Shown: positions 35,801 through 50,873 of the stretch, piece after piece
Numbering within the stretch: position 1 is the stretch's first letter
Layout of the letters: every line of letters starts with the position of its first letter
Program-made: the position numbers and the translations under genes
Notes under the pieces: model-generated
Databases searched by the model: none
What the model saw: the letters and a program-made list of their open reading frames with translations, nothing else
What the model was told of the DNA's origin: nothing
Assembly (NCBI GenBank): GCA_033002965.1
Contig: JAURVB010012658.1
Coordinates: 204,501 to 268,500 of the forward strand
Origin: Piper betle
Taxonomy: Eukaryota; Streptophyta; Magnoliopsida; Piperales; Piperaceae
DNA: 64,000 bases
Reading direction: 5' to 3'

Positions 35801-38800
35801 TCATTTCATGTACAGTGTAACAAAAGCAAACATGTCAGATACTTAAAAACCCTTTTCATTCAATCTGCATAAGCCGCTTTCTATCTCGACAAATTGTTGC
35901 ATTTATCTGAACTAAAAAGGAACAACCATATTGTTGGAATATTAGTGTTTATCTAATATGTAGTTTGCAGTATGACTGTTTCAGCATATATTTTGAATTT
36001 GCATCTGCAGTTACCGATAATTAGGAGCATCTCCAAATTTTAAAGATCTGCTGCAACCATTTTTTATGTATAAAAGCAATGAATTTCAATGTGAATGACA
36101 TCAAATTAACACTTATTCCTACTCCTGCGTCCTCTATTTACTGCTTACTGATATCATGCTAACAAGTTTTTTCAACATATATTTTTGTCAAAGGATGTAA
36201 CCATGACTTTGATAAAGAAGATAGCAGCTAGAGAAATGAATAACTTGAAAGAGAGTATATCAAACACAAGAAAAAAGAACTTCATATCTATAAATAAAAT
36301 TCTAATCAAATCCCATAAAATGACACAAAAGATAAAGCTGTGACTATAAGTTTCAAACAAATCACAACCTTCATCATTATAACGTGACAAAAATATGGGC
36401 AAAAGGAGATGAAAATGTAACATCACTGACACCATAACCTTAGTTCAATTATAAAATTTAAAGTTCAGATTAATGACCATAATTCTAGCCGTCTTATTTA
36501 ACTTGAAAATCCTTTCAAACACAAGTAATCTACAAATGTAGCTTTCTAAATAAGCACTTGGTAGTTTGACTTACCCCTTGAAAGAATAACCAGAGAAATC
36601 CACATTCCCTTGTACTTGAACAAATACGCATCAGGAACGGCAGGTAAAGAAAGAACCCTTGATCCATATGTGACAATCAGTTTGCTGACTTCCCGAAAGA
36701 GAAGAATCCCATTAGGAGAGGAAGAATCAAAAGTTAATCGTTGTGCTTTGTTTAATACAAATTCTGCCATGAACTTGAGCAATGGTGTTGTAACCTGAAA
36801 ACAATATGGAGTGAATACTAACATATGAAACTAGCCAAATAAATATGAAATTTTAAACATATAACAGCACGTATAGCACACAGTACAGAATCAACAATTA
36901 GAAAATCCGACATCCAAGAGAACTAAAAAAAATTAATTAAAATTTTTTATTTTAGACTGACAGTTTCTGAAGAGAAAGAAACACATAACACTTTCCAACA
37001 AGACACAACCAAACATTCGGCAAAGCAATACTTAGATTTTCATTCCTTAAAGAGCACATTCATAACTTTTGAAGGTCGGCTATCTCGAAGCAATTCTCCT
37101 CTGGCAAATGCATGCTATTCTCAAAAACTAAATTCATTTTTTCCAGCTAAACGAACTACCTCCGGTGTGTCTGTCCAAATAGATACTCCTCTAAGGAGAA
37201 GTGGCATGTGTGCAGGATATAACCAGTCAAATAGAAGCCCATACGTCCTTTTACTGCATTTTGGAGGAAAAAAGGTAATTTTCGTCAGTTTAACATAATA
37301 ATCATTTTTTAAACCACCTCAATAAGTCGGTAAATAACTTAAAATGTTCAACAGATGCATAATATCATCTCACAAGGTTTCAAATGAAATAAAAAACAAT
37401 ACAAATGATGTATATATCAAAAAGAACATGAAAGCTTATAAAACCTTACTGTAGCCAATACATTTATCAGTCAAATGATTCCAGAAGGAAAACAACACTG
37501 ACGATGCGGTAGTTATTTATTTCCAAGGCAACGCATTAAACAATGTACTCCAAACAGCTATTTTAACATCCTTCACCTTTAAATAGTATTATCTTAATGG
37601 ATAGATACATGGTTAATTCCAATCACAAGTGACAACAAACTCAAATTAAGTGCTGCATCATGATTAAATACAATATTTCAAAGGAAGTTGAATAACTACA
37701 AACATACAGTTATTCTGCGCATTCACCATGCAAAAATAGGAAACAGCCACAAGGAAAAATTACCAAAAGGAAAGTGGGCCAGGGAAGGAAAGGAGAAACA
37801 AGACAAACACACTTAATACCATGGTACTGAACTGATGTTCTTCTAGATATGAAGTTCAATAAAAAATTCTCAGGAATAATATTGAAGGCTAGAAAACTAA
37901 TGACTCAATGATTCATCAAATATAAAACTAGAGAAGTAATTGAGGGGGGGAAAGAGAAACGGAAGTGTAATTAAAATGATAAAATCTAAACTTTATCCCA
38001 TACTGGAAAAAAATGATTTGGCAGTGGACCCATCAGATTTGTACAGGGGAAGCAAATCCTAAAAAAGGATAAAATCTCAATAATCACTTCCGAATAACCT
38101 GTAAATGAATTCCGAAAAATAATACTAAATCCCACTAAAGTTAAATTCCAAACATAAAACTCCCAAGACATAAAAACTATGTCAAGCACTATGCCCGTGC
38201 ATCATGGACTTGGTAATTTTCAAAAACCTGAGGTATTAAAATACTAATTTGACCACATTAGTCAGCTTCATCAACATGTTAACACAACAATAAAAAAGAA
38301 GAATACACCTGTTAGTCGCCATTGCAATTCCTCTAAGGTCACGCATCAATCCAATCAAAGCATATTTTACAGCATCACTGCAGAATACAGCATCAGGAGT
38401 AGACTCTAGATTGATGAACACCTAAGAAGGATGAAATATTAACGCAGGACTTAAATAATAAAAAGTAAATAAGAATCAAATATAAAAATAAATTCATATT
38501 TCAGCAAGTTGAATTACAATTACCTGCAACAGAGGTTCCATGGATGACCTGAATTTCACAGGACTATCCTCCATAAAGATCAACCAACCAATGGTATAGT
38601 AAAATGTTGTTCTGCAGCGAGAACATCTATACTCCTCCAAAAAGGGAAAATGTTCACGCTGAAGATGCATAAAAACCATAGAAACTTGATTAGACAATAT
38701 TAACAAAATCGTCAAGTCCTAAAGATATTAATCATGTTTGTTGAGAGATAAAAGATTTATAAATCATGATTGGATGTCCTCTCACAGTATGATGTGCGAT

Positions 38801-41800
38801 CACAAATTTAACTTGTGTCCAGCTTGAGCAGCAGCTTCCCCGTCATATATCTACCCAAGGTTGCAAGTTATCACACCGCAATCAGCTAAGGTTATGGGAA
38901 CTTGATGCATAAAATTATGAGAAAATCATCGAGTTATATAGAGGAGATTATTAAGATATACTAACCCAGATGCCAGCTCTAAAAACAGACTTAAGGTGTG
39001 CTCAACTACGTCCTCGCTCTGTGAATTTAGGACAAAAACAAGGGACAGTATAAAATTCATCCTACATAGTGATAAAGATAAGGACAAAAAGGATATGATA
39101 ACAACCTCGGCATAATGCTTAAGATTTGTTGCAATCTTTCCAACAATAACATTAAGTAGAACAAGGTGGTCATGAAGCCCAAGTAGCTCAGATAAGCGAG
39201 AATATAACTGCTGCAAGAACCAGACATCAGTGAAGAGTCTAACCTAGAGAAAAAGACAAAGTTACGAAATTAAGCAAGCTTACCTTAGATGAATGCATAG
39301 CTTGGTCACCAATATATGACTTACGGAAGTTTTGAAAGAATGCAAGAATTGCCCTATCAAGTCTTCTGCTTGCCAATATCAGCATATCTCTAACAATGAG
39401 AAGAAAAATTTCTCATCAGTTCACAATGATGGTTGCAATCAACTCAATATCAGAATGCATGGGCATTATGTACTTAATCGTATAAGTGCATTACAAATAA
39501 ATCAGAGAAAATTACTCAAGTTTTGCTTTCAATCAACCTTGCTATGTATACCACTGTCGGTGACATTTATGAGTTGAAATACACGAGCAGACAGCTCTGC
39601 ATCAATTATTTCCTGTGATTCAGCACTGCAAAATTTCGTAAAAGGGAAAGAATGAAGGTCTTCTCCCTTTGAAGCTCAAGCAAAATGATAATAAATCAAA
39701 GGCAATCAGATATCTTCATAGCTGCAGTAGAACAGGAATTGTACAAGGGACACCTTACCTACAACCGGTTGATTGTTTGACCTTTAGAACAGCAGCAATA
39801 ATATGGACAATCCATGCAAGTTGCCCTTCAATCATAGAAAGTTTTTCAGACTCAACCGGCAATGATGATCGTGCTATCTCCTAAAATATTATAAACAAAG
39901 AAAACTTAGTTATACCATTATTCAGCCACCTTGCCTCAGCCAAGCACAACAATAGAAGAAAAAGCAGAAAGGCACCAAGAATTAATGAAAAGAAATGCAA
40001 AATACAAAGTGAATACCGATTAACTTTGCAACAATAAGTTCAAACAGGTAACCCACTACTTGATGGAAACAGAAAATTGTATGATTTCACACATACCGTA
40101 TATATCTGTAGAATGGGCTCCATAGTCTTTATAATGAACAAGCTTGTATTCTCATACTGCATTCACAACATGTAAATACAGCTTCACAATCTGGCAAAAT
40201 CCATGCACAGATGCAACAACCAGAACAAAACAAGTTACGTCAACATAGATCACCTGAAATTTGCAGAGGTAAGGAAACACTCCAGCTGATCCTGAAGAAG
40301 CTCTACATTATCTAAAGGATTTTCTGAAAGATCATCTGGAAATCCAGCCTACAAATAAAAGGAAGAAAAAGTGGCAAGCTAAATTTAGTAAATATAAAAG
40401 ATATAAATACTAAAAACGTGAAGAATATATCTTCCTTCTAGTTACCTGGATAGAATCTAATCTTGATGTTATAAATCCTTCGGTTATTCTCGGGACAAAT
40501 TCATCCAGTAGGCTAGGAGCTTCGCCTTTCAGATATGGCACAGAAGTAACCAGGCGAGACCAGAGGCCAAGGAGATAATATACACTACTGCTAGCCCACT
40601 GACACAGACAGAAAAACAAAATTAGTTATCTCTAAACTCAAAGCTTCTCCCACCACTGTTATATCTAAAGCACACACAAAACCGCCATAAGGGCATCTCA
40701 CCTGCCATGATTGTAAAGATTTTGACGTGAAATCAGCTACTAAACGAATCCAGTCACTGTACCCTTCTACATTCACCAGCTCGGCTAACTATACAAGCAT
40801 AACTTTCAGCAATTAGTGCATAAATACATGCAATGCCATGAACCTATTCAACAGCATGTAACATAAACGAATCTACTAAGCATTCAAAAAGCAATCTAGA
40901 AAAATATACAGCACACAGGTAATGAACTTATGATACATTTAAGCATTTGGTGGTACAGAACCATGAGTGTCATTGCAAATACAAGTAATGAGTGCAAATG
41001 AGAACACTGAGGGAAAGGCAATGACATGAGGGTTATATTATTCAGCGGTCCCCAACTAGTTGGGTCAGGGACATGTATCCTACTTCATAGCACTCTATAA
41101 AGAACTATCCATATTCCACTCTTAATATCGTACCTTTATATATACCTAACAAATGCATGGGTACAAATGTATGACAACATGTTTTCAGGGCAACCGTCGT
41201 ACAACAGTCCACACTTACCCAAGAATCTCAACCTTGTCATCAAACAAAATATGGCGAACACTTGTCCACTTAATAAGTACATATTGGGATCTGCTGTTTG
41301 TTGGAAATAAGAAGAAAGGTGACATTATTCTCTAATTAAAAAAATTAATGGATCGCCACATAACAAGTGATAAAAAGCACAACTAGGTCTCTTCAGAACT
41401 TCAGCAAATAAAAAAATTAAAAATTCACAAATCCGTATAGCTGGAAATTCAAACATATGAATTAGAACTCAATCACACCAGAGCAATATGAAGAACAATT
41501 TCATCACAACAATGAAGGGAACAAGCATACCTGATAGTTAACTTTAAAACGACCAAGAAGACGACAGTATTCATGGTAATTATCATGATCTGCAAGACCT
41601 GTATTTCACCCATGTTTTAGAGATCTAAGTAATAATAACAAGAAACACCGTTAAATTCCTGACTGCTTCTAACATACTGAGAAAATAAATTTCTTTGCAA
41701 ATGAAAATTTATCTTGCAGACAATAATCAGTCAATAATCATGTCAGATGAAACAGACAACAAACCATGCTATACGGCAAGATATTCATCTCTAAGTATCA

Positions 41801-44800
41801 TACAGCCCAATAACTGATGATAGGGAACACACAACTAGCAAAATTGAAGAGGAAATTATTGATAAATGAAAAATCAAAGTTCCAACATCAAAAGGACTAA
41901 ACATTCATCAAGAATAGCCCAAGTAAATCCAACACATTGACTTCAGATGTATTCAGTAATTTCAAACACAACTTAAAATATTGCCCAATCTAAATATCTT
42001 CTACAGCAGGTTTCTCTAAAGTCACCCCAAAGGTTTGACTTTCCTACCCAGCAAAACTTGCAAAACTACATTTCAGAACCCTAATCAGCACAAATAGAAG
42101 ATACTTGAAGCAAAGTTGCTTCCTGTGCCACAAGATGGAGTACCGTTATCTTAAGCATTATAACAAGCCGGTACACATTTGAACCCTATACAATAAAATA
42201 ATCTACAAAAAGTACAGACTACTATTCCAACCTTGACCAGTCTCCAGAATAACCTTTGTGCCTGTCATTAGATGAGCCAGAAACTTAGACCGTTCTGTAT
42301 CATTAGTAAACAAAGATCTTCTTACAGAAGCAAGCCGAACTAGACATTCCAGTGCCTAAAGAACCAGGACATTAACAGAACTTCAAAAGTTAAAATAAAA
42401 AATGCAGAAAAGAAAATCATTGAAGCTGACAAAAACAAATGTTGCTTCTAAAACCTATTCAACTGAATAAGATAAATAGGGTTAAATCTAAGTCGTATTG
42501 TGTGATTTCAGCTGTTGATAATAGCGTGGAAAAACAAAGGGAACAAGTGGATATGGATGCTTTATTGCAAGTTCTATAAACCTCGTTTAAACTAGTGAAA
42601 ATGCTAAACCGGATTGTTTAAAGAAAAATATGGAACCAGGCAGTTCAAATGTGCAACAAAGCCACTAGCATGCTGCACTAATAGATATATGTAGGCACAA
42701 AGCCTTACTACATTAATTAGTGCAAGGAACACGGCGAGAAATAATCTAAAAAAATAACTTCTCTGATGTTTCACAGAACAAATATGTTCCTTGATTAACT
42801 CCAATGACAAATCATGAAACTTTAACAAATGAAGTACCACTCTAAACACTTTCCACCATTATGTTTTAAAAACTTTTCTCTTGATTTCAAGAAATTAGAC
42901 TTGTCTATTCAGTATTAAATTCCCGTATGATAGTATATCAGACTACAGGAATCATTTTTACTCGGCTAATTTGAGTTTTTTATGGTACTGAACGCTTATT
43001 CATTGCGAAATTTAGAAAAATCCCCCACTGCACATCGTCAGTTTCAATTACAGATTGGGTTCCATTTCATATACTATTCTCCATGAGTGCATTTATTACT
43101 AAAAAATGAAAATGATATGACATTATGCTCGAAACATATTTACCTAAACCTACAAAATTTATGTAAAACATGCAAGACAAAAACAAGACATTCAAACATG
43201 ATTCAACTTTAACTAAGCAGGGATGGCAATATTAAAAATTTTCCATGTTGGCAAAAAAACATTAAAAATTTCCATCTTTAACATTGTCTAGACAATTTTA
43301 CCACTGTAAACCTAGACAGCTGAAGCTCAAATCTAGTGACATATTAAAAAATCATGCAGATGCTTACCTCTCCAAAAACTACATATTTTGCATACTTCAA
43401 AGTAAGATTCCATCCAAAAATTAAATACCGTAAAAGACTGCTTTCAAATATCTTTGCCCACCAAGTATTATTAAATGATCTACAAATTTAAAGCTTTCTT
43501 GCCTCCTGAATTATAGAACTGATACGATCAAATAAGTCATCATCATCATCATCAAATAAATAATGTTATGAATAATAAAGCTACCAGGAAGAGTGTATAT
43601 TTAAATTCAGAGAGCCAGTTACCACTAAACATGAAGTTGTACAATGTTTGATCCTACTAACACTGATGATCACCACATTCAAGCTGATATGTATAAGCTT
43701 CACAATCATTAATTTGAAGTGCCATGTTTTTCAGAAATAATTTCAGACTATTTAAAGATAGAGACAAAGACAACATAATGCTACATCCTCTCTATCTAAA
43801 CTTATCAACCTTAAAGCATATGCGAACTGTATCTTCAAAGAAATCAATCACCAAAAACAGAAAGTACATATTACTTTGGTGACAGACAGAAAATCAATTA
43901 ATCAAATTTTAAACGAGCATAACACCCATAAATAAAACAAAGAGCTCTTCACTGTTGCCTGAAATCAAGTAGTTTTATACAATGTACTTGTTGATTAAAG
44001 AAAAGATCCAAATTCAAACGGAGCCTTCTATTGGAAAAGCGGGGGAAAAAAAGAAGAGCAGCTGCCGACCTCTTTTGAGACAGGGGGCTCAGAGATTGAG
44101 TAGTAATCAAAAAGATTTGTAAGTTTAAAGGATCTTCTAGTACAGGCTTCCAGGATGACGGAATCTGAGAAGCAGCAAAAATCCCAATACAATGATCACA
44201 CATAAGAGACTTCACAGGATTCAAACAACTATGAACCATGCTTATGTAAAGTCACACTTAAGCCTTAAATGTAAGTACTAGAAATGATTCTCAACATAAA
44301 GTTTCCTCTAGCTTGCCAGAGTCTAAGTAGCAACATAGTGACCATATACTCATATACCTTTAAGCGACTTTAAAGCCACGTATATTATCATTTCTGCCAA
44401 CAAACTTAAATCCACACACATCATCATTTCTGTCCAACAAACTATGTATTTGATGAGTAATTTCAGTATTCTATGAAGACTGCTCAATCATCAGCCATAT
44501 ATTTCAATAGCAGCACAACTAAGCACAATTCCAAGAGGAGTATGAGCCTATAAAAGTAATACAAGAATGAAACTCAAAGTGCAACACTAACTTCCTAGTA
44601 GTGATTTATAAACCTGCACAGTGCCGAACTCTTCTGAGCTTTCATCTAATGAGGTTCCAACAAAGTCAAAAGACAAACACTTGAGTGAAAGAGAAAGCGC
44701 TTGCTCCTGCAATTTCTTCTCAACTGCATATGATAATATACAACAAAATAAATCATTTTTATTTATTCTAAAACCAACCAAGCCATGACAAATTAAAATA

Positions 44801-47375
44801 GATGAAACCCACCATCATTTTTGAGTTGTTGAAGTGATGTAAGAGCTATCTGAAATATCTGATATAAGCTATTGTCCCTAAAATGACAAGCAACCTTCCG
44901 ATGATGAGTAGTTGGCAATCCCGGATTCAGCTGGTATAATGACCAAATTAAGACAAATTAAGGATGCCTTCTTAACAAAAGTAGACTTATACCAAGATTT
45001 CTTGATTATTGGGAAAAAAAGGATGACAAGACCAAAAAAAAACTTGCACAAGTCAGTTGAGAGATTCTTGCATGCACGACTACAAATGCCACATACTGAA
45101 AATACTTGGAAAAATGGATGTCTTTGAAAACTCATAACTAGCTATAATAGTAAAACTGATAAATTCCACCTCGTATTTTGATGCTAAATGCGGAGAAACC
45201 ACAAATGTAGGCAAGATTTGGAAGCTTTTTATGAAAAACAAGAAAAAGAAAAAGAAATCAACAGCGAAAATAATACAAGTTCAAGAAACTGATCTCCTGA
45301 GATGGAAATCAACAAATTAGGCCCCCAATTTGACATCATATACCAGTAATTAGAACATAATTGCTCCTACTATGAAATCTAAACTGAAGGTATGAGGAAC
45401 AAAATACTGTCAAGATACAGTTCATGCTTCTACAAAAATGGAAATGACAATTTTTTTTCACAAGCATATTGTGGAAGTAATATCGGCAACAAACCTGATT
45501 CATTTCAGAAACAAGCTGATTGAATATCTTCAATCCAATTAAATAATGATCTGATGATGCCTGATGAAAAGAACAGCATCTATAAGGAGAAGTTACCTAC
45601 CATCTTAACCTGCAACTCTTCTCAAGTATAACAGCATTTAAAGATCAAGACAAAGAAATCAAAGATTCATGTATATCAAGGAAAAGTCCAGCCATTATGC
45701 GATATATGAATCCAACAGTCATAGAAGAATAATTCGTTCTTACAAAATAACATGCATCCATTAGTACGACCCATTTAACAGATTAATATTAGAGCAATTA
45801 GTGCATTGCAACAAGAGCCAAATAATTTTCTGATTGACTAATCAGATAAGGCCAGAAGTTCCAAGATAGAATGCTGAGCTAAATAACCTATCCAAAATGA
45901 CAATCTCAATCCATATAGAAAACAACTTTGCTAGAAAATTGCTCAAAATGAAATTTTACAAATTTATAGAAATTCCATTCATAAGTTTCTCATAATCGAC
46001 CATGTCATTACAATTAGCACAAACATAAATCATCAATGTAATTTCAGCAGGTAAAAAATAAATATCTAACTAAGCTTGGCATTCATGTTTAATGAATCCA
46101 AGATCATAGGGGGCAAAATAAGTCAACCAACAGTAGGAGCAGACAGTATCCACATGATTCTCAAGTACGTCAAACAATAACAATTGTTAACTAGGATAAA
46201 GCATTCAATTTGGTCATGAACAAGAAAAGGAATTCACAAACAATTAATAATTTTTTTAAGTGTCAAAGAAGGGATTATGAGACTGTAATAACATGGGACA
46301 AAATACATTGCGTCCAGAGAAAATATCCACGTTCAATAGATATGTTATACACAAATTGATTATATACAAAGAAGATATTATGAGATAGTAATAACATGGA
46401 TTAAGATAAGATGAAATAGTTAACAAGGATCAGTAGTTACCACTTCAACAATTTTCAGCGACTTAATTTCACACACATTAAAATGGTTCAAAAATGTAGA
46501 ATACTTGCACATCATGTTCAAGTTGTTGATGTAGAGGTATAGAAAATTAAAAATGATGTCGCAAGACTGAAGCAAAACTACACCTTCAGCAAACATCTTC
46601 ACCCATTAAATGATAAAATTACACCACAAGGATAAAGAATAGCCGTCAAATGGAGATACCCACAACTATTCTCAAGCAATTAGACAATGTAAGCTAGACA
46701 TAATTATCCATAAATCCCGGGGAAAGGGAGGGAATGATGTGAGTGCCTTCAAATTATTGAACAAAAAATATTGCAAAACATAAACTAGTGGACATTAAAT
46801 ATAACTCATCTTTTTCCTTAAAGGTTCGTGAACAAGAAATTTGGTCACCTGACTCAAAAAGTTCACCGTATCTTTAAAAATCTCTCTGAATCTGTCATCA
46901 TCAAACCATCCAAATTTTGTCACTCGGGATAGAAGCTGAATCAGTGAACTGGTTACAAAAGGCTGCAATTTTGGTCCTCTGGTGGCTAGATAGCTTATCA
47001 GATAGTTTCCTTCACGCACAAGGCCACATAAGTCAATTGTATGATACTTAAAACAAGTATGTGACAGACATTTGAGAGCATTTAAACAGGGGAAAAGAAG
47101 AAAATAAGGATGAATATATCATCAGAATGTTTACTGATATCGATCCGTAGCTGCAAAGAGAGGTTATGCTCGGTGACTTGCTTCAACAAGCTGGAACTGG
47201 CTAGCATTAAGGCGTAGGGCGTGACAGCATTGTCCAGAATGTACTGACACTGGGAAATGTATTCAGTGTTCATAGAAAAGCATTTAAGAGTGTTCTCAGC
47301 ATGCGCCCGCTCCGCCACATCCTGAGCATTGTAAAGCCGTTCACAAAGGGCTTCTAGCTGGGCTAGGCTCTCCAT
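32809..47375 (-). CDS. XPO7: Exportin-7 / RanBP16-type nuclear transport receptor, 28 exons with five single-base frame disruptions
   Basis: Importin-beta superfamily receptors cross the nuclear pore carrying cargo under RanGTP control. The N-terminus is [15 protein letters not shown], followed by HEAT-type helices; the C-terminus is [16 protein letters not shown]. Exons (high to low): 47375-47135, 47009-46849, 45560-45495, 44930-44813, 44723-44614, 44164-44070, 42355-42232, 41598-41531, 40788-40702, 40598-40446, 40348-40254, 40156-40097, 39880-39759, 39625-39538, 39389-39284, 39210-39106, 39018-38966, 38850-38786, 38658-38524, 38421-38309, 37253-37160, 36794-36575, 35475-35345, 34632-34486, 34278-34150, 34004-33905, 33278-33240, 32946-32809. 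They sum to 3,163 nt against 3,162 expected for about 1,053 residues, a normal family length. Deviations: one base missing near 44109-44113 and 40273; one extra near 39364, 38813 and 33940. All splice sites fit GT-AG except one GC-AG (after exon 25). Phases join correctly once indels are set aside. Either a consensus-error artefact in a working gene, or a very young pseudogene. Confidence 0.93.
34149..34150 (-). other. GC-AG intron donor in the exportin gene
   Basis: After exon 25 (ending ...SLFPE) the minus strand reads GAG|GCAAGA, with no GT at the homology boundary. GC donors with strong flanking consensus (AG|GCAAG) are the main accepted non-canonical class in plants. Exon 26 begins ATATTGAAGACT after a normal CAG acceptor. 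Confidence 0.85.
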
Positions 47376-50300
47376 TTCTTAGAATCCGGAACCCCCTCAA
47401 TCAAGAAGATACGCTTTGCCGACTAATCCAACACACAAGAGAAAAAAGGAAAAGGAAAAGAAATCAACAGGTAATTTCTTCGTTAAAACGTTGTACATTT
47501 TATCTGGGACCGACGGTTTCAAATTCAATTCAACGGAGCAGATCCAAATCCAAATTTCTGAGCACGATTAAAATAGCAGGGGGAGAGGGAGAATTGTATA
47601 TATTATTCTTCTATTTTTTTCCTTCCTTAAACATCTAATGTCGCATTACACACAAAATGTACAGCAGGCAATGTTCACAAAAACAAGAAATGTTGCATGA
47701 TACAGATTCAGAAGTGGTCTAAAACACATAATCCCCCTCACATCCGACTAATCCCACGACCACGCAGCTCGGCTAGAAAAAAGCACCGGCCTCCAACCGC
47801 AAGGTATCCCCGCATTTAACCCCTGCACAACGAGGCACAAACCAATCATCTCCTCCAATATACACACAAACCACCAAATCCAAACTAATCACAAGCCACC
47901 CATCCACTCCCAAAAATAAAATAAAATAAAAAGATTCACATCAAGATTAAGAGGAGAAAATCTACAACCACTCATATGCCCCAAAAGTAAGAACTAGGTG
48001 GAATGAAACTGATAGGGAAAAGGGAAAAAACCTAAAATCGGGGGAAAGTTGAAGAAGTACACGGGGATTGTATGGTAAGCAGAGGCGGCGATGACGACAA
48101 GGCAGGGGAAGAAGTAAGCCAAAAGCAGAAAAAGAAAAAGAAAAAGAAAAGGGTGGGTCGGATACCGAGGTGGGAGGGAAGGAGGAGATGGCGGATGGGA
48201 TTCCGATTCCGAGGAGGAGAATTTGGTGTTGTGATTTGTGATTTGTGTGGGCTCAGAAATCAGACACCAAGAATGGGAGATGACGGTGAAATTGGCGTCC
48301 ATTGTGTACGTTGGCACTTTTTTTCTTTTTACTGTTTCTTTATTATATTATTATATTATTTAATGCACACAAGGGCATGGCCGGGAGCATCGGCGCCCGC
48401 AATGAAATGCTCCGTTCCCGCGACACCATGTGGGGTCATGCGTGTCCGACGCAAGCGGACGCACACCACCCGTCCGGATTCAATCGGCTTCAGATGCGGA
48501 TCTTTTCTCGCTAGCGCTTGGGTTGGGCCGAAGGCGACGGCCCAATTAAAAGCACTGGGTGAGTCCATTTTTTAATCCTTGGTACGTGATGGGAAGGGCA
48601 CGTGGCCCAGCTCAGCTACCCCTACTATGTATGTATCAATATATATACACACGAGGGTGCACTCCTTAACGTTTCGTTCTGCACACACAATACACTTACA
48701 ATTTGCAATTTTTAGTTTCTAGTATCTTTTTGTAGTTATCCTCCCTAATTGAAAACCACTGCTTGTTGAGAATAGTCTTATATTTAAAATAGATGTGAAT
48801 TAAAATCTTCATAAAATACTAAGAGTGGAGCGGCCTAAAAAGCCGTCTAATTTTTTGAATAACGCCAAAATTTTCTTATCTATAAGAGCTATGAATTTTT
48901 ACTCCCTCGATGCGTCTAGCTGAATAAATGGTAATAAATATTTCTTGAAGCCCAGAAGTGGTAAGCCAGCCTAACAGTAAAGTCCAAAGCAATAAGCCTA
49001 ATAAATGAAAAAAATATTATTTATTAAGTGTTTAACTACCTTGAAAGTAACGAAAGAGCATTGATAATAGTTTTACGTCCAAAATGTAAATTAGTTGAGA
49101 CTTTGACAAACACTAAGAGGTTCGAATCTTCTTCTACCCATATCAGTTTGCAATTAGGACATATTACTTAGAGTAAATATTATAAGGTAATTACTACATA
49201 ATAATGCAATGGTTCAGGTCACAAGAGCATCACCTACTGATTAGAAGGGCTTTCGTCAACGTCATATTCACCAAAGAACGAACCTTGGCTTGAAAAATAT
49301 CAGCCAGCGAACTTGAAAGAAGTCCATATAAATCGATCGAGACATGAATTGTAATGTAAACAACTGCAAAATGAATTGAGTTGTTATTTGTCCCGCAATG
49401 ATCTTGGAAGAAAAAGAGTCGGCAAAAGTTTAACACTTGCAATCATATTAATTCAAAAATAAAATAAAAAATAAAACTTGCATGCTGTGAGAGAACTACT
49501 TAGTTAGCTCTTTGTTATTTTTTGACACAATTTCGTCTTCTAATACGATCATCTATCGCAGTCACATGACAATATATTAGTCCCGTGACTTCGCAACTTT
49601 GATTTCTCCATATTTAAACCGACGCAAAATTAAAACTTTCAAAATAATTAAATCATTCGATCTCTCGAAGCAAATAACTTTTAGTCCCAGGTAAACTCAC
49701 GGAGCAATACAATACTTGATGCAGCTGTATCAGCATTAATCTTCCGGGGCGACTAATTGTGTCCAAATACTACATAGTTTTACATGATTATGCATCACCT
49801 TCAGACAGGGCACCAATAGTTTTACGCCAGACACATTGTCCGATTAGAAATAGACCATGGAAGGACAACTACTCTTGTTTATAGATGCGGTGTCCTAAGT
49901 CAACAAAGACCCAGGCAGCTTGCGTGAGAGCGATCGCGACGGTTCACAAAACCAAGAAGGAATTATCAAAAGATACGAGTCAAACAGAAAACGCCCCCAA
50001 TCTCTGATGAAGAATGAAGCCTTGTTAACGACGAAGTCGCGAGCTACCGTCGCGTTTATTCTTGAGATCGATTTATATCTACCGTCGCGTTTAAATATAT
50101 TTTTTCCTCTTGTTTACCAGTTTTGTCCCACCTTGTTGATGACATAACTACAAGTCAATATTAAACGGCCGCACGGTTGATGCATCGCATATACGCTTTG
50201 AGAATCACCCCGCCTATTTACCACCGAGGGGAGTATCAGACATAGAGCTTCGGGAAGCGGCCACTACTCTCCCAAAACAAAACAAAAAGATGTAGCGAGC

Positions 50301-50873
50301 ACCATTCCTCGTTAAGATTTCGATCTCTGTGGATAATAAAACAGAGTGTAGGATGATTCATACACAATAAGCTCCAAAAACATGATAAGACACGACGGAA
50401 AACACAAGCTTTGATCCATTTGAAGCTGCAATCGCTACTGATTCTGTCAGCGATACAGGCAAGACACACAGTATTTGTCTATTTGGTGCTGCAGCAACTG
50501 TTAAAATTAGGCTGCGAGCGAGCTCAACCACCAACGGCCATCCTTGGAAGTCGAAATATTAATTGGTAACCTGCTAAAATAGTCGATTTTTCTGTTTCTA
50601 AGGAAGAACGTACGGAGCATTCTACTTCGTATTAACAAGAACAAGTGCATACATGCAGGCGCCCAAGTACAAACACTAGAATCCGTGTCAATTGAACATT
50701 AGTGGGCAAGATCTAAATAAGTAGATAACCCCAAAAAGGAAAACAGATAAAACTAGACATGAACCCCCTCCCCAAAATAATTAACAGGAAGTAGCAAAAA
50801 CAAAACATAGAAACAGAGAGGGATCAGTGAGGAAGAAACTAGAAAGAAGATGAAGAACAGACCTTTCCTTACA
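47376..50873. other. Upstream and intergenic region of the exportin gene
   Basis: Immediately above the exportin start codon is AT-rich leader-like DNA; a GC-richer stretch at 48060-48560 may be its promoter or a 5' UTR exon on the minus strand. At 48640-48660 a TATATATACACAC tract occurs. Open frames at 48072-48575, 49920-50147 and 50236-50469 have no recognisable domain and I do not call them genes. About 50500-50870 should contain the VQ gene 3' UTR. Confidence 0.5.

Noticed and set aside
48072..48575. 167-codon plus-strand frame with a Lys-rich run
   Set aside because: The Lys run comes from an AAAAAG simple repeat; there is no domain, and the region fits a promoter or leader of the exportin gene on the other strand.
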